A stretch of 61,556 nucleotides of DNA from Chloroflexota bacterium. GTDB lineage: Bacteria > Chloroflexota > Dehalococcoidia > Lucifugimonadales > Australimonadaceae. The stretch lies in contig JAPPHT010000027.1 of NCBI GenBank assembly GCA_028874795.1, positions 1 through 61,556 on the forward strand. The letters are read 5' to 3'. The notes under the pieces were generated by a model that was given only the letters and a program-made list of their open reading frames with translations, ran no database searches and was not told where the DNA came from. The translations under genes and the position numbers were made by a program. Of the stretch, positions 44,602 to 53,868 are shown piece by piece. How positions within the stretch are numbered: the first letter of the stretch is position 1; each line of letters starts with the position of its first letter.

Positions 44602-46182
44602 ATGGCGAGCGTAACGCTGTACGACACGACACTGCGCGACGGTTCGCAGATGGAGGGGGTGAGCCTCTCCGTGCACGACAAGCTGCGCATCGCCGAGCGC
44701 CTGGACCAGCTCGGCGTCCACTTCATCGAGGGCGGCTGGCCGGGCTCGAACCCCAAGGACGAGGAGTTCTTCCAGGAGGCGAGGAGCCTCAACCTGGCGC
44801 ACGCCAAGCTCACCGCTTTCGGCAGCACCCGCCGGGCCAACTCCGCCGTCGAGGACGACGCGAACATCCAGGCGCTGCTCGACTGTGGCGCGGACGTGGT
44901 CACACTCGTCGGCAAGGCGTCGGAGATGCAGGTCTCCGAGGTTCTCGAAACGCCGCTCGAAGAGAACTTGGCGATGATCCACGACTCGATCTCCTACCTG
45001 AAGGCCCAGGGGAAGCGGGTCTTCTTCGATGCTGAGCACTTCTTCGATGGCTACGCGGCGAACCCGGAGTATTCGGTGCAGTGCATCCGCGCGGCGGCGG
45101 AGGCTGGCGCGGAGTACGTGGTGCTCTGCGACACGAACGGCGGCACGCTGCCTGTGGACGTCTTCGCGACCGTGAGCGCGGTGGCGAAGGCGGTGGACTG
45201 CGGCATAGGCATCCACTGCCACAACGACGCCGACGTGGCGGTCGCCAACACCATCGCGGCGGTGCAGGCCGGCGCGACGCAGGTGCAGGGCACCATCAAC
45301 GGCTACGGCGAGCGGTGCGGCAACGCCAACCTCCTCTCCGTGATCCCCAACCTCCAGTTGAAGCTGGGCATGGACGTGATCAGCGAGGAGCAGTTGAGCT
45401 ACCTCACGGAGGTACACCGGTTCACGGCGGAGTTGGCCAACATGCCGCGCAGCCGTTACCAGCCGTACGTGGGAGAGAGTGCATTTGCGCACAAGGGCGG
45501 GCTGCACGTCTCCGCCGTCACGAAGGTTGAGGACAGCTACCAGCACATCAAGCCGGAGCTGGTGGGCAACACGAAACACGTCGTCGTCTCGGAGCTATCC
45601 GGGCGCAGCAACATCGCAGTCAAACTGCAGGAGGCGGGGCTGACCGCCGACGTCTCGGGTAAGCGATTGAGCGCGCTGCTGCAGATCGTGAAGGATCGCG
45701 AGAACCAGGGTTTCCAGTACGAGGGCGCGGAAGGGTCGTTCCGCCTGCTCGTGGAGCGCACCGAGCCCGGCTATCAGCCGCCATTCGAACTCGTCGACTT
45801 CATGGTCGTCATGGAGAAGCGTCGCAGGCCGGGAAACTGGAGCGGCGACGACGCCCTCTGTGAGGCGATGGTGAAGCTCTCCGTGAACGGCGAACCGCGG
45901 CACACCGTCGCGGAGGGGAACGGCCCCGTGAACGCGCTCGATGAGGCGATACGCAAGGCGCTTCTCGACTTCTATCCGCAACTCCACGACGTGGAACTGA
46001 CCGACTACAAGGTGCGCGTCGTCTCGCAGGGACCGGGCGGCACCGGCGCTGTTGTGCGTGTGCTGGTGGAGTCGACGGACGGCGAGGAGACGTGGGCAAC
46101 GGTCGGGGCGTCGACCAATATCATCGAGGCGTCGTGGCAGGCGCTCTCGGACAGCCTCGAATACGCGCTCCTGCAGCGGTAG
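44602..46182 (+). CDS. cimA: (R)-citramalate synthase
   Basis: CimA condenses pyruvate and acetyl-CoA to citramalate, the threonine-independent entry to isoleucine. The 526-aa product has the aldolase-type TIM barrel (LYDTTLRDGSQMEGVSLS, FIEGGWPGSNPKDEEFF, GIHCHNDADVAVANT) and a C-terminal LeuA-type regulatory domain (about 390-520). The GGWPGSNPKD segment points to the CimA (LeuA2) branch and not to isopropylmalate synthase. The ATG at 44602 follows AAGGAG; a T-box lies directly upstream, so expression probably rises when tRNA-Ile is uncharged. Confidence 0.93.
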   Translation: MASVTLYDTTLRDGSQMEGVSLSVHDKLRIAERLDQLGVHFIEGGWPGSNPKDEEFFQEARSLNLAHAKLTAFGSTRRANSAVEDDANIQALLDCGADVVTLVGKASEMQVSEVLETPLEENLAMIHDSISYLKAQGKRVFFDAEHFFDGYAANPEYSVQCIRAAAEAGAEYVVLCDTNGGTLPVDVFATVSAVAKAVDCGIGIHCHNDADVAVANTIAAVQAGATQVQGTINGYGERCGNANLLSVIPNLQLKLGMDVISEEQLSYLTEVHRFTAELANMPRSRYQPYVGESAFAHKGGLHVSAVTKVEDSYQHIKPELVGNTKHVVVSELSGRSNIAVKLQEAGLTADVSGKRLSALLQIVKDRENQGFQYEGAEGSFRLLVERTEPGYQPPFELVDFMVVMEKRRRPGNWSGDDALCEAMVKLSVNGEPRHTVAEGNGPVNALDEAIRKALLDFYPQLHDVELTDYKVRVVSQGPGGTGAVVRVLVESTDGEETWATVGASTNIIEASWQALSDSLEYALLQR

Positions 46183-46223
46183 CCTCTGGTCGCCGCCCTG
46201 CGCGGCCGGTGAGGGGAAGGGTG

Positions 46224-46736
46224 ATGGCCACAGACGTCTTCCACATGGATGCGAACGGCGTTCGCATCTCCGCTCATCGCTCGGTGTTCGGTGAGCACAC
46301 CTACGCCACGCGCAACATCCAGAGCGTCGACCGGGTCGAGGACAAGGGCGTCCGCTGGCCCGGGATGGGAACGCTGTTCATCGGGTTGGTCATCGTGGCC
46401 GTTGGGTTCGTGCTTCAGCACACGATCACGCTCATGATTGGCGCCGTAGCGGTGCTGTCGGGCTCGCTGAACCTTTCACGCAAGCGTCCCCGGTACGGCA
46501 TACGCATCACGACGCAGCGCGGACCGGTCTACGTGCTCGCGTCCAGGGACAAGCGGTACGTGGAGCTCGTTGCGGACGCGCTGCTGCGGGCCGTCTCCGT
46601 TGCCCATCGGGGGAGGACGACCGAAAGGGAAGAGTTGGAGACCGGTGAGGCCCGCGGTCCCGAACGCGCCCCCGCGGCGGAAGCCCCCGCTCAGCGGAGA
46701 GGCGGTCGTCCTACACGGCGTAGGAGAAGGCGTTAG
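46224..46736 (+). CDS. DUF6232-like membrane protein
   Basis: The 170-aa product starts at ATG 46224 (GTG at 46221 possible) after GGGGAAGG. It has a short N-terminal PH-like strand region ([19 protein letters not shown]), two membrane helices (about 48-85) and a second strand region ([26 protein letters not shown]). This resembles DUF6232. The tail is Arg-, Ala- and Glu-rich. Function is unknown. Confidence 0.7.
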   Translation: MATDVFHMDANGVRISAHRSVFGEHTYATRNIQSVDRVEDKGVRWPGMGTLFIGLVIVAVGFVLQHTITLMIGAVAVLSGSLNLSRKRPRYGIRITTQRGPVYVLASRDKRYVELVADALLRAVSVAHRGRTTEREELETGEARGPERAPAAEAPAQRRGGRPTRRRRRR

Positions 46737-46760
46737 AGGCAGGAACCTCGAAATCGTTTG

Positions 46761-46818
46761 GCCCCTCTCCTGAGGGAGAGGGCAACGCGCTTCAGCGCGT
46801 GGGTGAGGGCCCTCGGGG
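46761..46818. repeat. Interspersed palindromic repeat with an inserted hairpin
   Basis: The CCCCTCTCCTGAGGGAGAGG module is followed by an extra small hairpin (ACGCGCTTCAGCGCGT), then GGGTGAGGGCCCTCGG. It belongs to the same family as the copies at 39308, 55173 and 59461. Confidence 0.75.
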
Positions 46819-46975
46819 AGACGGACCGGTAGATGCAGACCCCCTCGTCATCTGCAGCCGTCACGCGATCTTGCCCGCCGTTCGGCCTCTACACTCTCGT
46901 TCGTGCCCATTGCCACGGCTCCCCGCAGATGCGATGGTTCATGCTTGGCATTTGGCTCTGACACAGGAGGAACGG

Positions 46976-47683
46976 GTGACGAACATCATAGAGGCGCGGG
47001 GCGTCGTGAAGACGTACCGGGCGGGCGAGATACAGGTCCACGCTCTGCAGGGGATAGACCTCTCCATAGGCAAGGGACAGATGGTCGCGGTGATGGGGCC
47101 TTCCGGCTCCGGCAAGACCACACTGCTCAACACCTTCTCCGGCATAGACGACGTTACGAGTGGCGAGGTCGTCATCGACGGGGCATCCGTGCACGAGATG
47201 TCGGACAGGGAGCGTACGCGGTTCCGCGCGATGAGCATGGGGTTCGTGTTCCAGGCCTACAACCTCCTGCCGGTGCTCACCGGCGCGGAGAACGTGGAGC
47301 TGCCGCTGCTGCTCGCGGGCCACGGCCAGGCCAAGGCACGCGCCCGAGCGATGGAAGTGCTGGAGATGGTGGAGCTCGCGGACCAGGCCAACAAGCGCCC
47401 CGCGGAGATGTCTGGCGGCCAGCAGCAGCGCGTGACCATAGCGCGAGCGCTCGTGAACGACCCCGCCATCGTCTGGGCGGATGAGCCGACCGGCGCGCTG
47501 GACAGCGAGACCGGCACCCACATCATGGATCTGCTCTGCCGCCTCAACCAGGAGCGCGAGCAGACATTCGTGCTCGTCACTCACGACTCCGTGGTCGGTT
47601 CCCGCGCGGGGCGCATGGTGCGGATGCGGGACGGCCACATCGAGAGCGACGAGATGATCTCCGCTGACGGGAAGGGCAACTGA
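46976..47683 (+). CDS. ABC exporter ATP-binding protein (LolD/MacB type)
   Basis: The 235-aa ATPase has Walker [10 protein letters not shown], signature [16 protein letters not shown], Walker [16 protein letters not shown] and the H-loop THDS. Its TGALD and [20 protein letters not shown] segments mark the LolD/MacB group. The GTG at 46976 follows GGAGG; the longer frame upstream has no similarity. The FtsX-type permease gene begins 3 bp after its stop, so the two form a complete exporter or lipoprotein/mechanotransmission complex. Confidence 0.93.
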   Translation: MTNIIEARGVVKTYRAGEIQVHALQGIDLSIGKGQMVAVMGPSGSGKTTLLNTFSGIDDVTSGEVVIDGASVHEMSDRERTRFRAMSMGFVFQAYNLLPVLTGAENVELPLLLAGHGQAKARARAMEVLEMVELADQANKRPAEMSGGQQQRVTIARALVNDPAIVWADEPTGALDSETGTHIMDLLCRLNQEREQTFVLVTHDSVVGSRAGRMVRMRDGHIESDEMISADGKGN

Positions 47684-47685
47684 CC

Positions 47686-50600
47686 GTGGAGACGCTCTTC
47701 GGCATACCCATCGGCACGCTGACCGCCGTCCTCACGGTCGTGTTCCTCGTCGCCGCTGTCGTGACAGCCTACTTCGTGCTGCGCAACCCCGTCGTACTGA
47801 AGATGGCGGTTCGCAACATCCCGCGGCGGCGATCGCAGACAGTGCTCATAGTCATCGGCCTCATGCTGGCAACGGTCCTCTTCTCGGCGTCGTTCGCCAC
47901 CGGCGACACACTCTCGCACTCGGTGCGCGTGCTGGTGGTCAAGCAGCTGGGTCATCTCGACGAGACCGTCTTCTCTGAAGAGCGGGATGCGTCCGGCATA
48001 CGGGCGTTCATGCCCGAGGAGACTGCCGACGCCGTCCGTTCGGCGCTCGTTGATGCCCCTGTCGACGGCGTGATGCCGGCGATCAGCCGGTCGGCGCCTG
48101 CCATATCGCTCGCGTCGGAGCGCAACGTACCCAGGCTGCAGGTGCAGGGGCTTGACCCCGCGCACACGGATGGCTTCGGGCGCTACCTCGATGCGGATGG
48201 CAGCGAACTCGACCTGGGGGCGCTCGGAAGGAACGAGTTGTACCTGAGCGCCGACGTCGCCGAGGACCTGCGCGCCGAGCCGGGGGACCGACTCGCCCTC
48301 TTCTTCGAGGAGATACCGGTGACGGTGAGCGTCGCGGGCGTCTTCGACGAGGGCGGCGCCACCAGCTCATCCTCCCCGTTGTCCGTGATGCGTCTGAGCG
48401 ACATGCAGGCGCTGCTGGGCGAGCAGGGGAACATCAACTTCGTCTTCATCTCGAATGAGGGCGATGCCATCTCAGGCGCGCGGCATACGGAAGCGGTGTT
48501 GGACGCCTTCGAGGACCTCCGCGAAGAACGCGGGCTCGACTACGACGACGTCAAGCGGGACGGCCTGGAAGAAGCGGATACGGTCGGCGACCAGTTCGCG
48601 AGCATCTTCCTGCTGTTCGGGACGTTCTCCATCATGGCGGGCATCCTGCTCATCGCGCTCATCTTCGTGATGCTGGCGGCGGAGCGGAAGCGCGAGCTGG
48701 GCATCTCGCGGGCAGTGGGTGCACAGCGCGGGGACATCGTGCGGCTGTTCACGTTCGAAGGAGCGGTCTACTCGCTCGCTGCTGCTGCGGTCGGCAGTGC
48801 ATTGGGCGTCGTGGTCGGTCTGGTCATGGTGCGCATCATATCTGCCGCGTTGGGGGCGATAGACGAGTTCGACGGCTTCGAGATCGTGTTCGCGTTCCGT
48901 TGGCAGAGCCTGCTGCTCGCCTACACGCTGGGGATGGTGGTGACCTACCTTGTGGTCGTCGTCTCAGCGGCACGGGTGAGCGCCCTGAACATCGTGCGCG
49001 CCGTGCGCGACATCCCGGAACCGCCCGGCGAGGGGCGCCGGCTCCGTGATTCGTGGGTTGCGGTGGGCGGCGCGTACCTGGACGGCCTGCGAGCGATACC
49101 GCGCCTGCGCCCGCTCCGCGTGCTGCGGCGGTTGTTGCTCAGTGGCCCGTGCGCCATCGTGAAACTGGCGTGGGCGCTGTTCATCGCCGGTTATCTCATG
49201 GTCGTGGTCGGTGTGCTGCTGACACTGAACGGCATATCGACCGAGCAGCTGGGACTCTTCTCCATCGGCCTGTCGCTCGTGGTGGTTGGCGTTCCCCTGG
49301 CGCTTAACCATGCCGTGCGGCTGCCGGACCGGATCGCGTACACGGCCGCCGGCGCGCTCCTTGTCCTGCTCTGGCTCCTTCCGATCGACTGGGAGGACTA
49401 CGGATTGCCCCGGTTCAACGCAGGGCTGGAGGTATTCATCCTCTCCGGCGTGACCATCGTGGTAGGGGCGGTCTGGGTGGTCATGTACAACTCGGGATAC
49501 CTCGTGAGCGCGATAACCGTCCTGGGAGGGAGAGGGCGCACGCTTGCGCCCATCATCCGGACCGCCCTGGCATACCCGATGGCCAGCCGCTTCCGCACGG
49601 GGATGACCCTGGCGATGTTCTCGCTCGTCATCTTCACGCTCTCGATCATCGGCTTCATCGATGCTGCGTTCAACAGTGCATTCGACGACACCCGGAAGTT
49701 CTCGGGCGGCTTCGATGTCACTGTCAACGCCAGCTTCACCAACCCTGTCGGCGACCTCGGTGCGCGCATCGACGAGTCCCCGGCACTGGACGCTGCCGGG
49801 TTCGCGGCCATCGGCGCAACGAGCGGCCTTCCCGTGCGCATCAGGCAGCAGGACACCGAGCAGGAGTTGGAGGACTGGTTCGTCACGAGCGTGGACCCCG
49901 CCTACGCGGAGGCCGTCGGCTACGGGTTCCTCATGCGGGACGAGCGGTACGCCGACGACCGCGCCGTCTGGCGCGCGCTGGCTGCGGGGGAGGAGGTCGC
50001 GGTCGTCAGCGCCGCCATAGTCCCCGCTGCTGCCGACTTCCAGCAGGGCGGCCCGGACTTCTCCTTCCAGTTGGAGGGATTCCAGCGCGAGGACGACGTG
50101 CTGCCCGAGGTGTACGTGGAGGTGTACGACTCCTCAGAGGAGCGGATGGTGCGCCTGCGCGTCATAGGCGTGCTGGAAGAGTCGGCTTTCTTCGTCAACA
50201 CGGTTACCACCGGGCACGACGTGCTGCAGCGGCTTGCGCCGGTGGACCTGCCGTACGTGGGTTACGAGATTGTCTTGAACGACCCGTCGCGTGCGGAGGA
50301 GGTCGCGGCGGCGCTGGAGGAGGCGTTCGAGGAGCACGGCTTGCAGGCGTCCTCGCTCGAGAAGATCGTGCGGGACCTCACTGCGCTGAACCGCACGTTC
50401 AACCGCCTCATCCAGGGCTTCATGGGCCTTGGTTTGGTGGTAGGTATCGCGGCGCTGGGCGTCATCGCGGCGCGCTCCGTCGTGGAGCGGCGCGTGCAGA
50501 TCGGCATATTGCGCGCTATCGGCTTCCGCAGCGGCATGGTGCAGCTCTCGTTCCTGCTCGAGTCCTCGTTCATCGCGCTGCTGGGTATCGTCGTGGGATT

Positions 50601-50799
50601 CGGCCTCGGTTTCGGATTGTCCGTCGACATCGTCAGCGAGATAGGCGAGAGCTTCGAGGGCGTCGAGTACGCGACTCCCTGGGAGACGGTCATCCTCGTG
50701 GCGGTCCTTGCGTACGGAGCGTCGCTGCTCACGACGTACCTGCCCGCGCGGCAGGCGTCGCGCATCTACCCCGCGGAAGCCCTCCGCTACGACGAATAG
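47686..50799 (+). CDS. Long FtsX/MacB-type ABC permease
   Basis: The 1037-aa permease carries two FtsX cores. The N-terminal unit has one helix, a MacB-type periplasmic domain (about 85-290) and three helices at about 305-440 (FVMLAAERKRELGISRAVGAQRGDIVRLF). A middle bundle of four to six helices (about 490-660) is followed by a second periplasmic domain (about 670-890) and a last FtsX core with RRVQIGILRAIGFRSGMVQLSF. This resembles the large Chloroflexota/Actinobacteria exporters. The GTG start is 3 bp after the ATPase stop. Its last 13 bases overlap the convergent diadenylate-cyclase-like gene. Confidence 0.92.
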   Translation: METLFGIPIGTLTAVLTVVFLVAAVVTAYFVLRNPVVLKMAVRNIPRRRSQTVLIVIGLMLATVLFSASFATGDTLSHSVRVLVVKQLGHLDETVFSEERDASGIRAFMPEETADAVRSALVDAPVDGVMPAISRSAPAISLASERNVPRLQVQGLDPAHTDGFGRYLDADGSELDLGALGRNELYLSADVAEDLRAEPGDRLALFFEEIPVTVSVAGVFDEGGATSSSSPLSVMRLSDMQALLGEQGNINFVFISNEGDAISGARHTEAVLDAFEDLREERGLDYDDVKRDGLEEADTVGDQFASIFLLFGTFSIMAGILLIALIFVMLAAERKRELGISRAVGAQRGDIVRLFTFEGAVYSLAAAAVGSALGVVVGLVMVRIISAALGAIDEFDGFEIVFAFRWQSLLLAYTLGMVVTYLVVVVSAARVSALNIVRAVRDIPEPPGEGRRLRDSWVAVGGAYLDGLRAIPRLRPLRVLRRLLLSGPCAIVKLAWALFIAGYLMVVVGVLLTLNGISTEQLGLFSIGLSLVVVGVPLALNHAVRLPDRIAYTAAGALLVLLWLLPIDWEDYGLPRFNAGLEVFILSGVTIVVGAVWVVMYNSGYLVSAITVLGGRGRTLAPIIRTALAYPMASRFRTGMTLAMFSLVIFTLSIIGFIDAAFNSAFDDTRKFSGGFDVTVNASFTNPVGDLGARIDESPALDAAGFAAIGATSGLPVRIRQQDTEQELEDWFVTSVDPAYAEAVGYGFLMRDERYADDRAVWRALAAGEEVAVVSAAIVPAAADFQQGGPDFSFQLEGFQREDDVLPEVYVEVYDSSEERMVRLRVIGVLEESAFFVNTVTTGHDVLQRLAPVDLPYVGYEIVLNDPSRAEEVAAALEEAFEEHGLQASSLEKIVRDLTALNRTFNRLIQGFMGLGLVVGIAALGVIAARSVVERRVQIGILRAIGFRSGMVQLSFLLESSFIALLGIVVGFGLGFGLSVDIVSEIGESFEGVEYATPWETVILVAVLAYGASLLTTYLPARQASRIYPAEALRYDE

Positions 50800-51995
50800 T
50801 CGACATCTGGCCAAGTCTTGATTGGTCGCGCTGAAAGCGAAAAACATCGTGAAGAGAACAGATTAGGGAACCGACAACAGGGACAGGCTACTGTTTCGTT
50901 ATCGCGCCATCCAAGAATCAACACTTCATCGACTCGAATATTTCGGTCACAACCAGGACACGTAACATCAAATGAACTGGTTGAAATATCTTCTGCTTTT
51001 GCAGGCACAGCCCTCTTCAATACTTCGGACACTATGCTTCCAATCGTAGCAGCCATTTCCGTAACTTTGTAGCCATCAGAATATATTGAAACAGGTCCAT
51101 CCTCGGATACTGCACAGACAAGAGTCTCAGGGTGTTCGAATGAAAATCTCTTGGCTGAAGTGTGCCGTGTACCTTTGTCAGGGGACACCCTCTCAGCAGT
51201 GCTATCTAGGTATGAGAGGTGAGCCCCAAGGTGCTCGATCAATCCTCCTGGGCCAACAATTACAGCCCCGTCGTGATACTGTACAACGTGTTCAATTATG
51301 GAGTAACTTGATTCGTCACTTATGTTGAGATTAAGACTCGTTAGATCTAGTCCAACCTTCGACAACCCAATCATCGTTTGTTCCGCTGGTCCAAATAGTC
51401 GCCAAACTAGCGTTGTACCGACTTTCTTGCTGCTCAGGAAGTAATAGGCGAGCTTCAGGAGCGAATAGAGTGATGTGTGATGCGAGTAAGGGATTGATCC
51501 GAAACACTGCCCAATAAGGGTTACATGTTCGACGAGAGGGCTCTTGCGCTCCCAAGTGCGATTCTCGACCAGCCATACTTCGCCGTTCTGAGCGATTCTT
51601 GTCGCCCCAGAGCCTTCTCTTTGAACGACGATCCCCTTCATCGAAAGTGACAGAGCCAATAGCCTTACCTCATCGGCGATGGCTGCTTTGAACACAGCAA
51701 GCTTGGGTCGTTCACTTCCTGAATAAACTACAAATGTTCTCCTGCCATCAGCGAGATGTCGTAACTCGTCTAATGGTAAGTGTGGCATAGGCACTATCTC
51801 TACGCCATCCTCCCTAGTGAGTTCATTCTTGCAGAATAGAATTCCAAGAGGAGTGATATTGCCTTCATGGCGTCTAGTGTACAGACAGGTCGCAATCTCA
51901 GCGACCATGGAATCGTAAGGGATTCCTGGAATTCGTAACAGTCTGAAGCTGTTGAGGGCCATCTCTTTCTTGACTACGTCAATTATTGAGGGCAA
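50787..51995 (-). CDS. Atypical diadenylate-cyclase (DisA_N-like) protein with C-terminal zinc ribbon
   Basis: The 402-aa product has a DAC-like core at about residues 235-320. QYHDGAVIVGPGG carries the DGA catalytic motif (242-244) and DKGTRHTSAKRFS (274-285) matches the RHR ATP-binding motif, except that the last Arg is Thr. The strand TLVCAVSEDGPVSIYSDG follows as in DacA/DisA. About 230 N-terminal residues form an unassigned, possibly sensory region. The end has CPGC (346, 349) and CPCC (371-374), a zinc-ribbon pattern. The gene is much AT-richer than its neighbours and ends inside the permease gene. TTG 51995 follows AAGGAGG; Met at 51962 is an alternative. Cyclase activity is not proven. 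Confidence 0.75.
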   Translation of the reverse strand: MPSIIDVVKKEMALNSFRLLRIPGIPYDSMVAEIATCLYTRRHEGNITPLGILFCKNELTREDGVEIVPMPHLPLDELRHLADGRRTFVVYSGSERPKLAVFKAAIADEVRLLALSLSMKGIVVQREGSGATRIAQNGEVWLVENRTWERKSPLVEHVTLIGQCFGSIPYSHHTSLYSLLKLAYYFLSSKKVGTTLVWRLFGPAEQTMIGLSKVGLDLTSLNLNISDESSYSIIEHVVQYHDGAVIVGPGGLIEHLGAHLSYLDSTAERVSPDKGTRHTSAKRFSFEHPETLVCAVSEDGPVSIYSDGYKVTEMAATIGSIVSEVLKRAVPAKAEDISTSSFDVTCPGCDRNIRVDEVLILGWRDNETVACPCCRFPNLFSSRCFSLSARPIKTWPDVDYSS

Positions 51996-52192
51996 GGTGC
52001 CTCCTTATGCCACAAGTTATCGCCTAGACTTATTCTGTACCGTTTATAGACACATTGTAACTCCCTCCCTATAGGTTCGTCTCCTCCCAGTGGGTTTCAC
52101 ACATGACTGCTGCCTGAAGTACAGGGTCCGCCGCTGATGCAGAATCAACCGCCCGTTGAGCGGCACTGAGAAGGTGCTATAGGCTCCAGGCC

Positions 52193-52534
52193 ATGAGGGA
52201 ATCGCACAAGCAGGCTTGGATAGCCGTCGCCATCATCGTTGGCATCCTAGGCCTGCTTTGGGTTCTCGATGATCGTGAGGATCGAGGGTGGGAGCGCGGG
52301 TATTTCCAAGGGATCTCAGAGGGATTCGAATATGGGTATGGGTTCGGGTCCTACTCGGAGTGCGTGAGAAAGGCCGCCTATCCCGGAGCGCGGTTCACAA
52401 GAGATGACTGTAGGCTCTTTGAGGAGCACTGGGAGCACTTCGACGAGGTGCTGCGGCGGAGTGATGCTGGCATTCCCAGCCCATGGGAAGGAGGGCCGCC
52501 ATACCGGCACCCCCATCCCTTAGCCAGACGGTAG
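52193..52534 (+). CDS. Small single-pass membrane protein
   Basis: The 113-aa product has one hydrophobic N-terminal helix (about residues 9-25), then a polar, aromatic- and Gly-rich part (YFQGISEGFEYGYGFGSYSEC) with two Cys. No family was recognised. The ribosome site is weak (AGGCTCCAGG). It lies in the accessory island next to the diadenylate-cyclase-like gene. Confidence 0.5.
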   Translation: MRESHKQAWIAVAIIVGILGLLWVLDDREDRGWERGYFQGISEGFEYGYGFGSYSECVRKAAYPGARFTRDDCRLFEEHWEHFDEVLRRSDAGIPSPWEGGPPYRHPHPLARR

Positions 52535-52728
52535 CCCTGTCTGCCGCCCAATCATCTGCTGGGCTCAAATTCGGCCGCTCCTGTGGCGGCGTCAGTGGCC
52601 CTGCTCCTCCTTGGTTGCATCGAGAAACGGGCACCTGATGCAAAGTCGTACGCCTCCGGGATTCTTCGTCGAAGCCTCTACCGGACTGCCGAACCGTTCA
52701 CCTTGTCAGATGGGCTCATCGCGCCCAG

Positions 52729-52819
52729 GTCCCCCATTCTGATTGCATTGTGATACCGCCATTGACCCACTTCGATAACGCTGTGATTGCGCTGTCCCAC
52801 CATTTCGGTAGCGTCGTGC
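52729..52819. mobile_element. Possible IS21-type end: three imperfect repeats of about 30 bp
   Basis: Three units begin GTCCCCCATTCTGATTGCAT (52729), TGACCCACTTCGATAACGCT (52763) and GTCCCACCATTTCGGTAGCG (52794). Repeats of this length and spacing resemble the multiple IstA-binding terminal repeats of IS21-family elements. No istA or istB remains, so only an end or scar is left. Confidence 0.35.
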
Positions 52820-52884
52820 CAGCCCCCGCCATGCCGGGCGCCGCCCGCGCTTTAGCGCGCAACCTCGCAGCCTTGCCTGCCAGC

Positions 52885-52938
52885 TGTCATGCTGAGCGGA
52901 GCTGAAGGCGCAGCCTGAAGCGCAGTCGAAGCATCTCT
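52885..52938. repeat. Interspersed repeat of the GTCATnCTGAGCGGAG type
   Basis: TGTCATGCTGAGCGGAGCTG is followed by a CGAAGCATCTC ending. This is a widespread dispersed palindromic element in many bacterial genomes. Only one copy is visible here. Confidence 0.5.
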
Positions 52939-53075
52939 CAGTGTCCTGTCCCTTCCCCCTCAACCCCGGCCAGTCAATATTGTGACACGCGCCCGTTGCA
53001 CAGGCAACCGTCTCTCCCTTACGCTGGTTTCAGGCAGGTACGTCACGCAGGTTGGCGGGAAAGGAATGCTATCAA

Positions 53076-53477
53076 ATGGTATCGATCGGCACGTTTGGAA
53101 ACAGTCGGAGCCTCACTCCGAGGCAGGCCGGGGCTCTCCCCCACATCGTCGCCGCTCCTTCCCTCAGGAAGGGTGCGCGCGCCGCTGGCCTCAGCTACAC
53201 CACCGTCGCACGCTGGATGCAGGACCCGCGCTTCCGCGCCGAGGTCGAACGTGCGAGGCAGGCCCTCTCCTCCGTCGTCCACGCCAGGCTCCAGGAACTC
53301 CTCCTCCTCGGCGCCGCCAATCTCGAGGAGTTCCTCAACTCCGACGACACGCCGACCCGCCTCCGCGCTACCCGCATCGCCTTCGACATCGCGCTCAAGG
53401 CCGAACTCAACAACGACCTCCGCAAGCGCCTCGACAACCTCAACAAGGCCTTCAAACTGATCAAGGAGACCCGATGA
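53076..53477 (+). CDS. Helix-turn-helix small protein
   Basis: The 133-aa product has a homeodomain-like HTH (about residues 30-62: APSLRKGARAAGLSYTTVAR), then a long helical segment (ELLLLGAANLEEFLNS). It resembles phage-type small HTH proteins such as terminase small-subunit-like or phBC6A51-like proteins. ATG 53076 follows AAAGGA; the frame begins eight codons earlier. It overlaps the next gene by ATGA. Confidence 0.6.
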   Translation: MVSIGTFGNSRSLTPRQAGALPHIVAAPSLRKGARAAGLSYTTVARWMQDPRFRAEVERARQALSSVVHARLQELLLLGAANLEEFLNSDDTPTRLRATRIAFDIALKAELNNDLRKRLDNLNKAFKLIKETR

Positions 53478-53833
53478 ACGCCAACCTCAAAGCCCTCGAA
53501 TCGCTGCTCCAGTGCCCCATCAACCAGATGGCCTTGGAGCCCATCGTCAACGACTACGTCGAATCGTGGAAGCGCTGCATGGAGCACGGCGAACCTCTCA
53601 CCGACCCCGACGAACTCATCGCCGTCGTCGAGTCCGAAGGGATCCCAGTACTGGTCTCAGGCCCCCTCTGGAGCTACCTCGACCAGTGCGCCGAGGACTA
53701 CCGCGTGCCCGACCCGCGCCGCGTCATCACCACAATCGTCCACGGATACGCCGAGGTCAACTTCATGACCGGCCCGTGCCCCTGTCCCCTCCGCCGACCC
53801 CTCGGATCCGGCCTGCTGACCCGTTGGAAATGA
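53474..53833 (+). CDS. Hypothetical partner of the HTH protein
   Basis: The 119-aa acidic product starts at an ATG overlapping the HTH stop, with AAGGAG upstream, so the two are translated together. It has no signal or membrane segment. The C-terminus includes CPCPLRRP. No family was recognised. The pair could be a small regulatory or phage-derived module. Confidence 0.55.
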   Translation: MNANLKALESLLQCPINQMALEPIVNDYVESWKRCMEHGEPLTDPDELIAVVESEGIPVLVSGPLWSYLDQCAEDYRVPDPRRVITTIVHGYAEVNFMTGPCPCPLRRPLGSGLLTRWK

Positions 53834-53868
53834 GCGCCGCTATGCACCCCGCCTTTGCTGGAGCGCCC

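Larger units (their letters stand above)
52535..53075. other. Gene-poor stretch with mobile-element debris
   Basis: These 541 bp contain no convincing gene. They hold the IS21-like terminal repeats and one interspersed repeat listed separately. The open frame on the minus strand (52706-52963) is low-complexity and runs through these repeats, so it was not called. Confidence 0.6.

Noticed and set aside
52706-52963. An 85-codon minus-strand frame
   Set aside because: It reads through the IS21-like repeats and an interspersed repeat.
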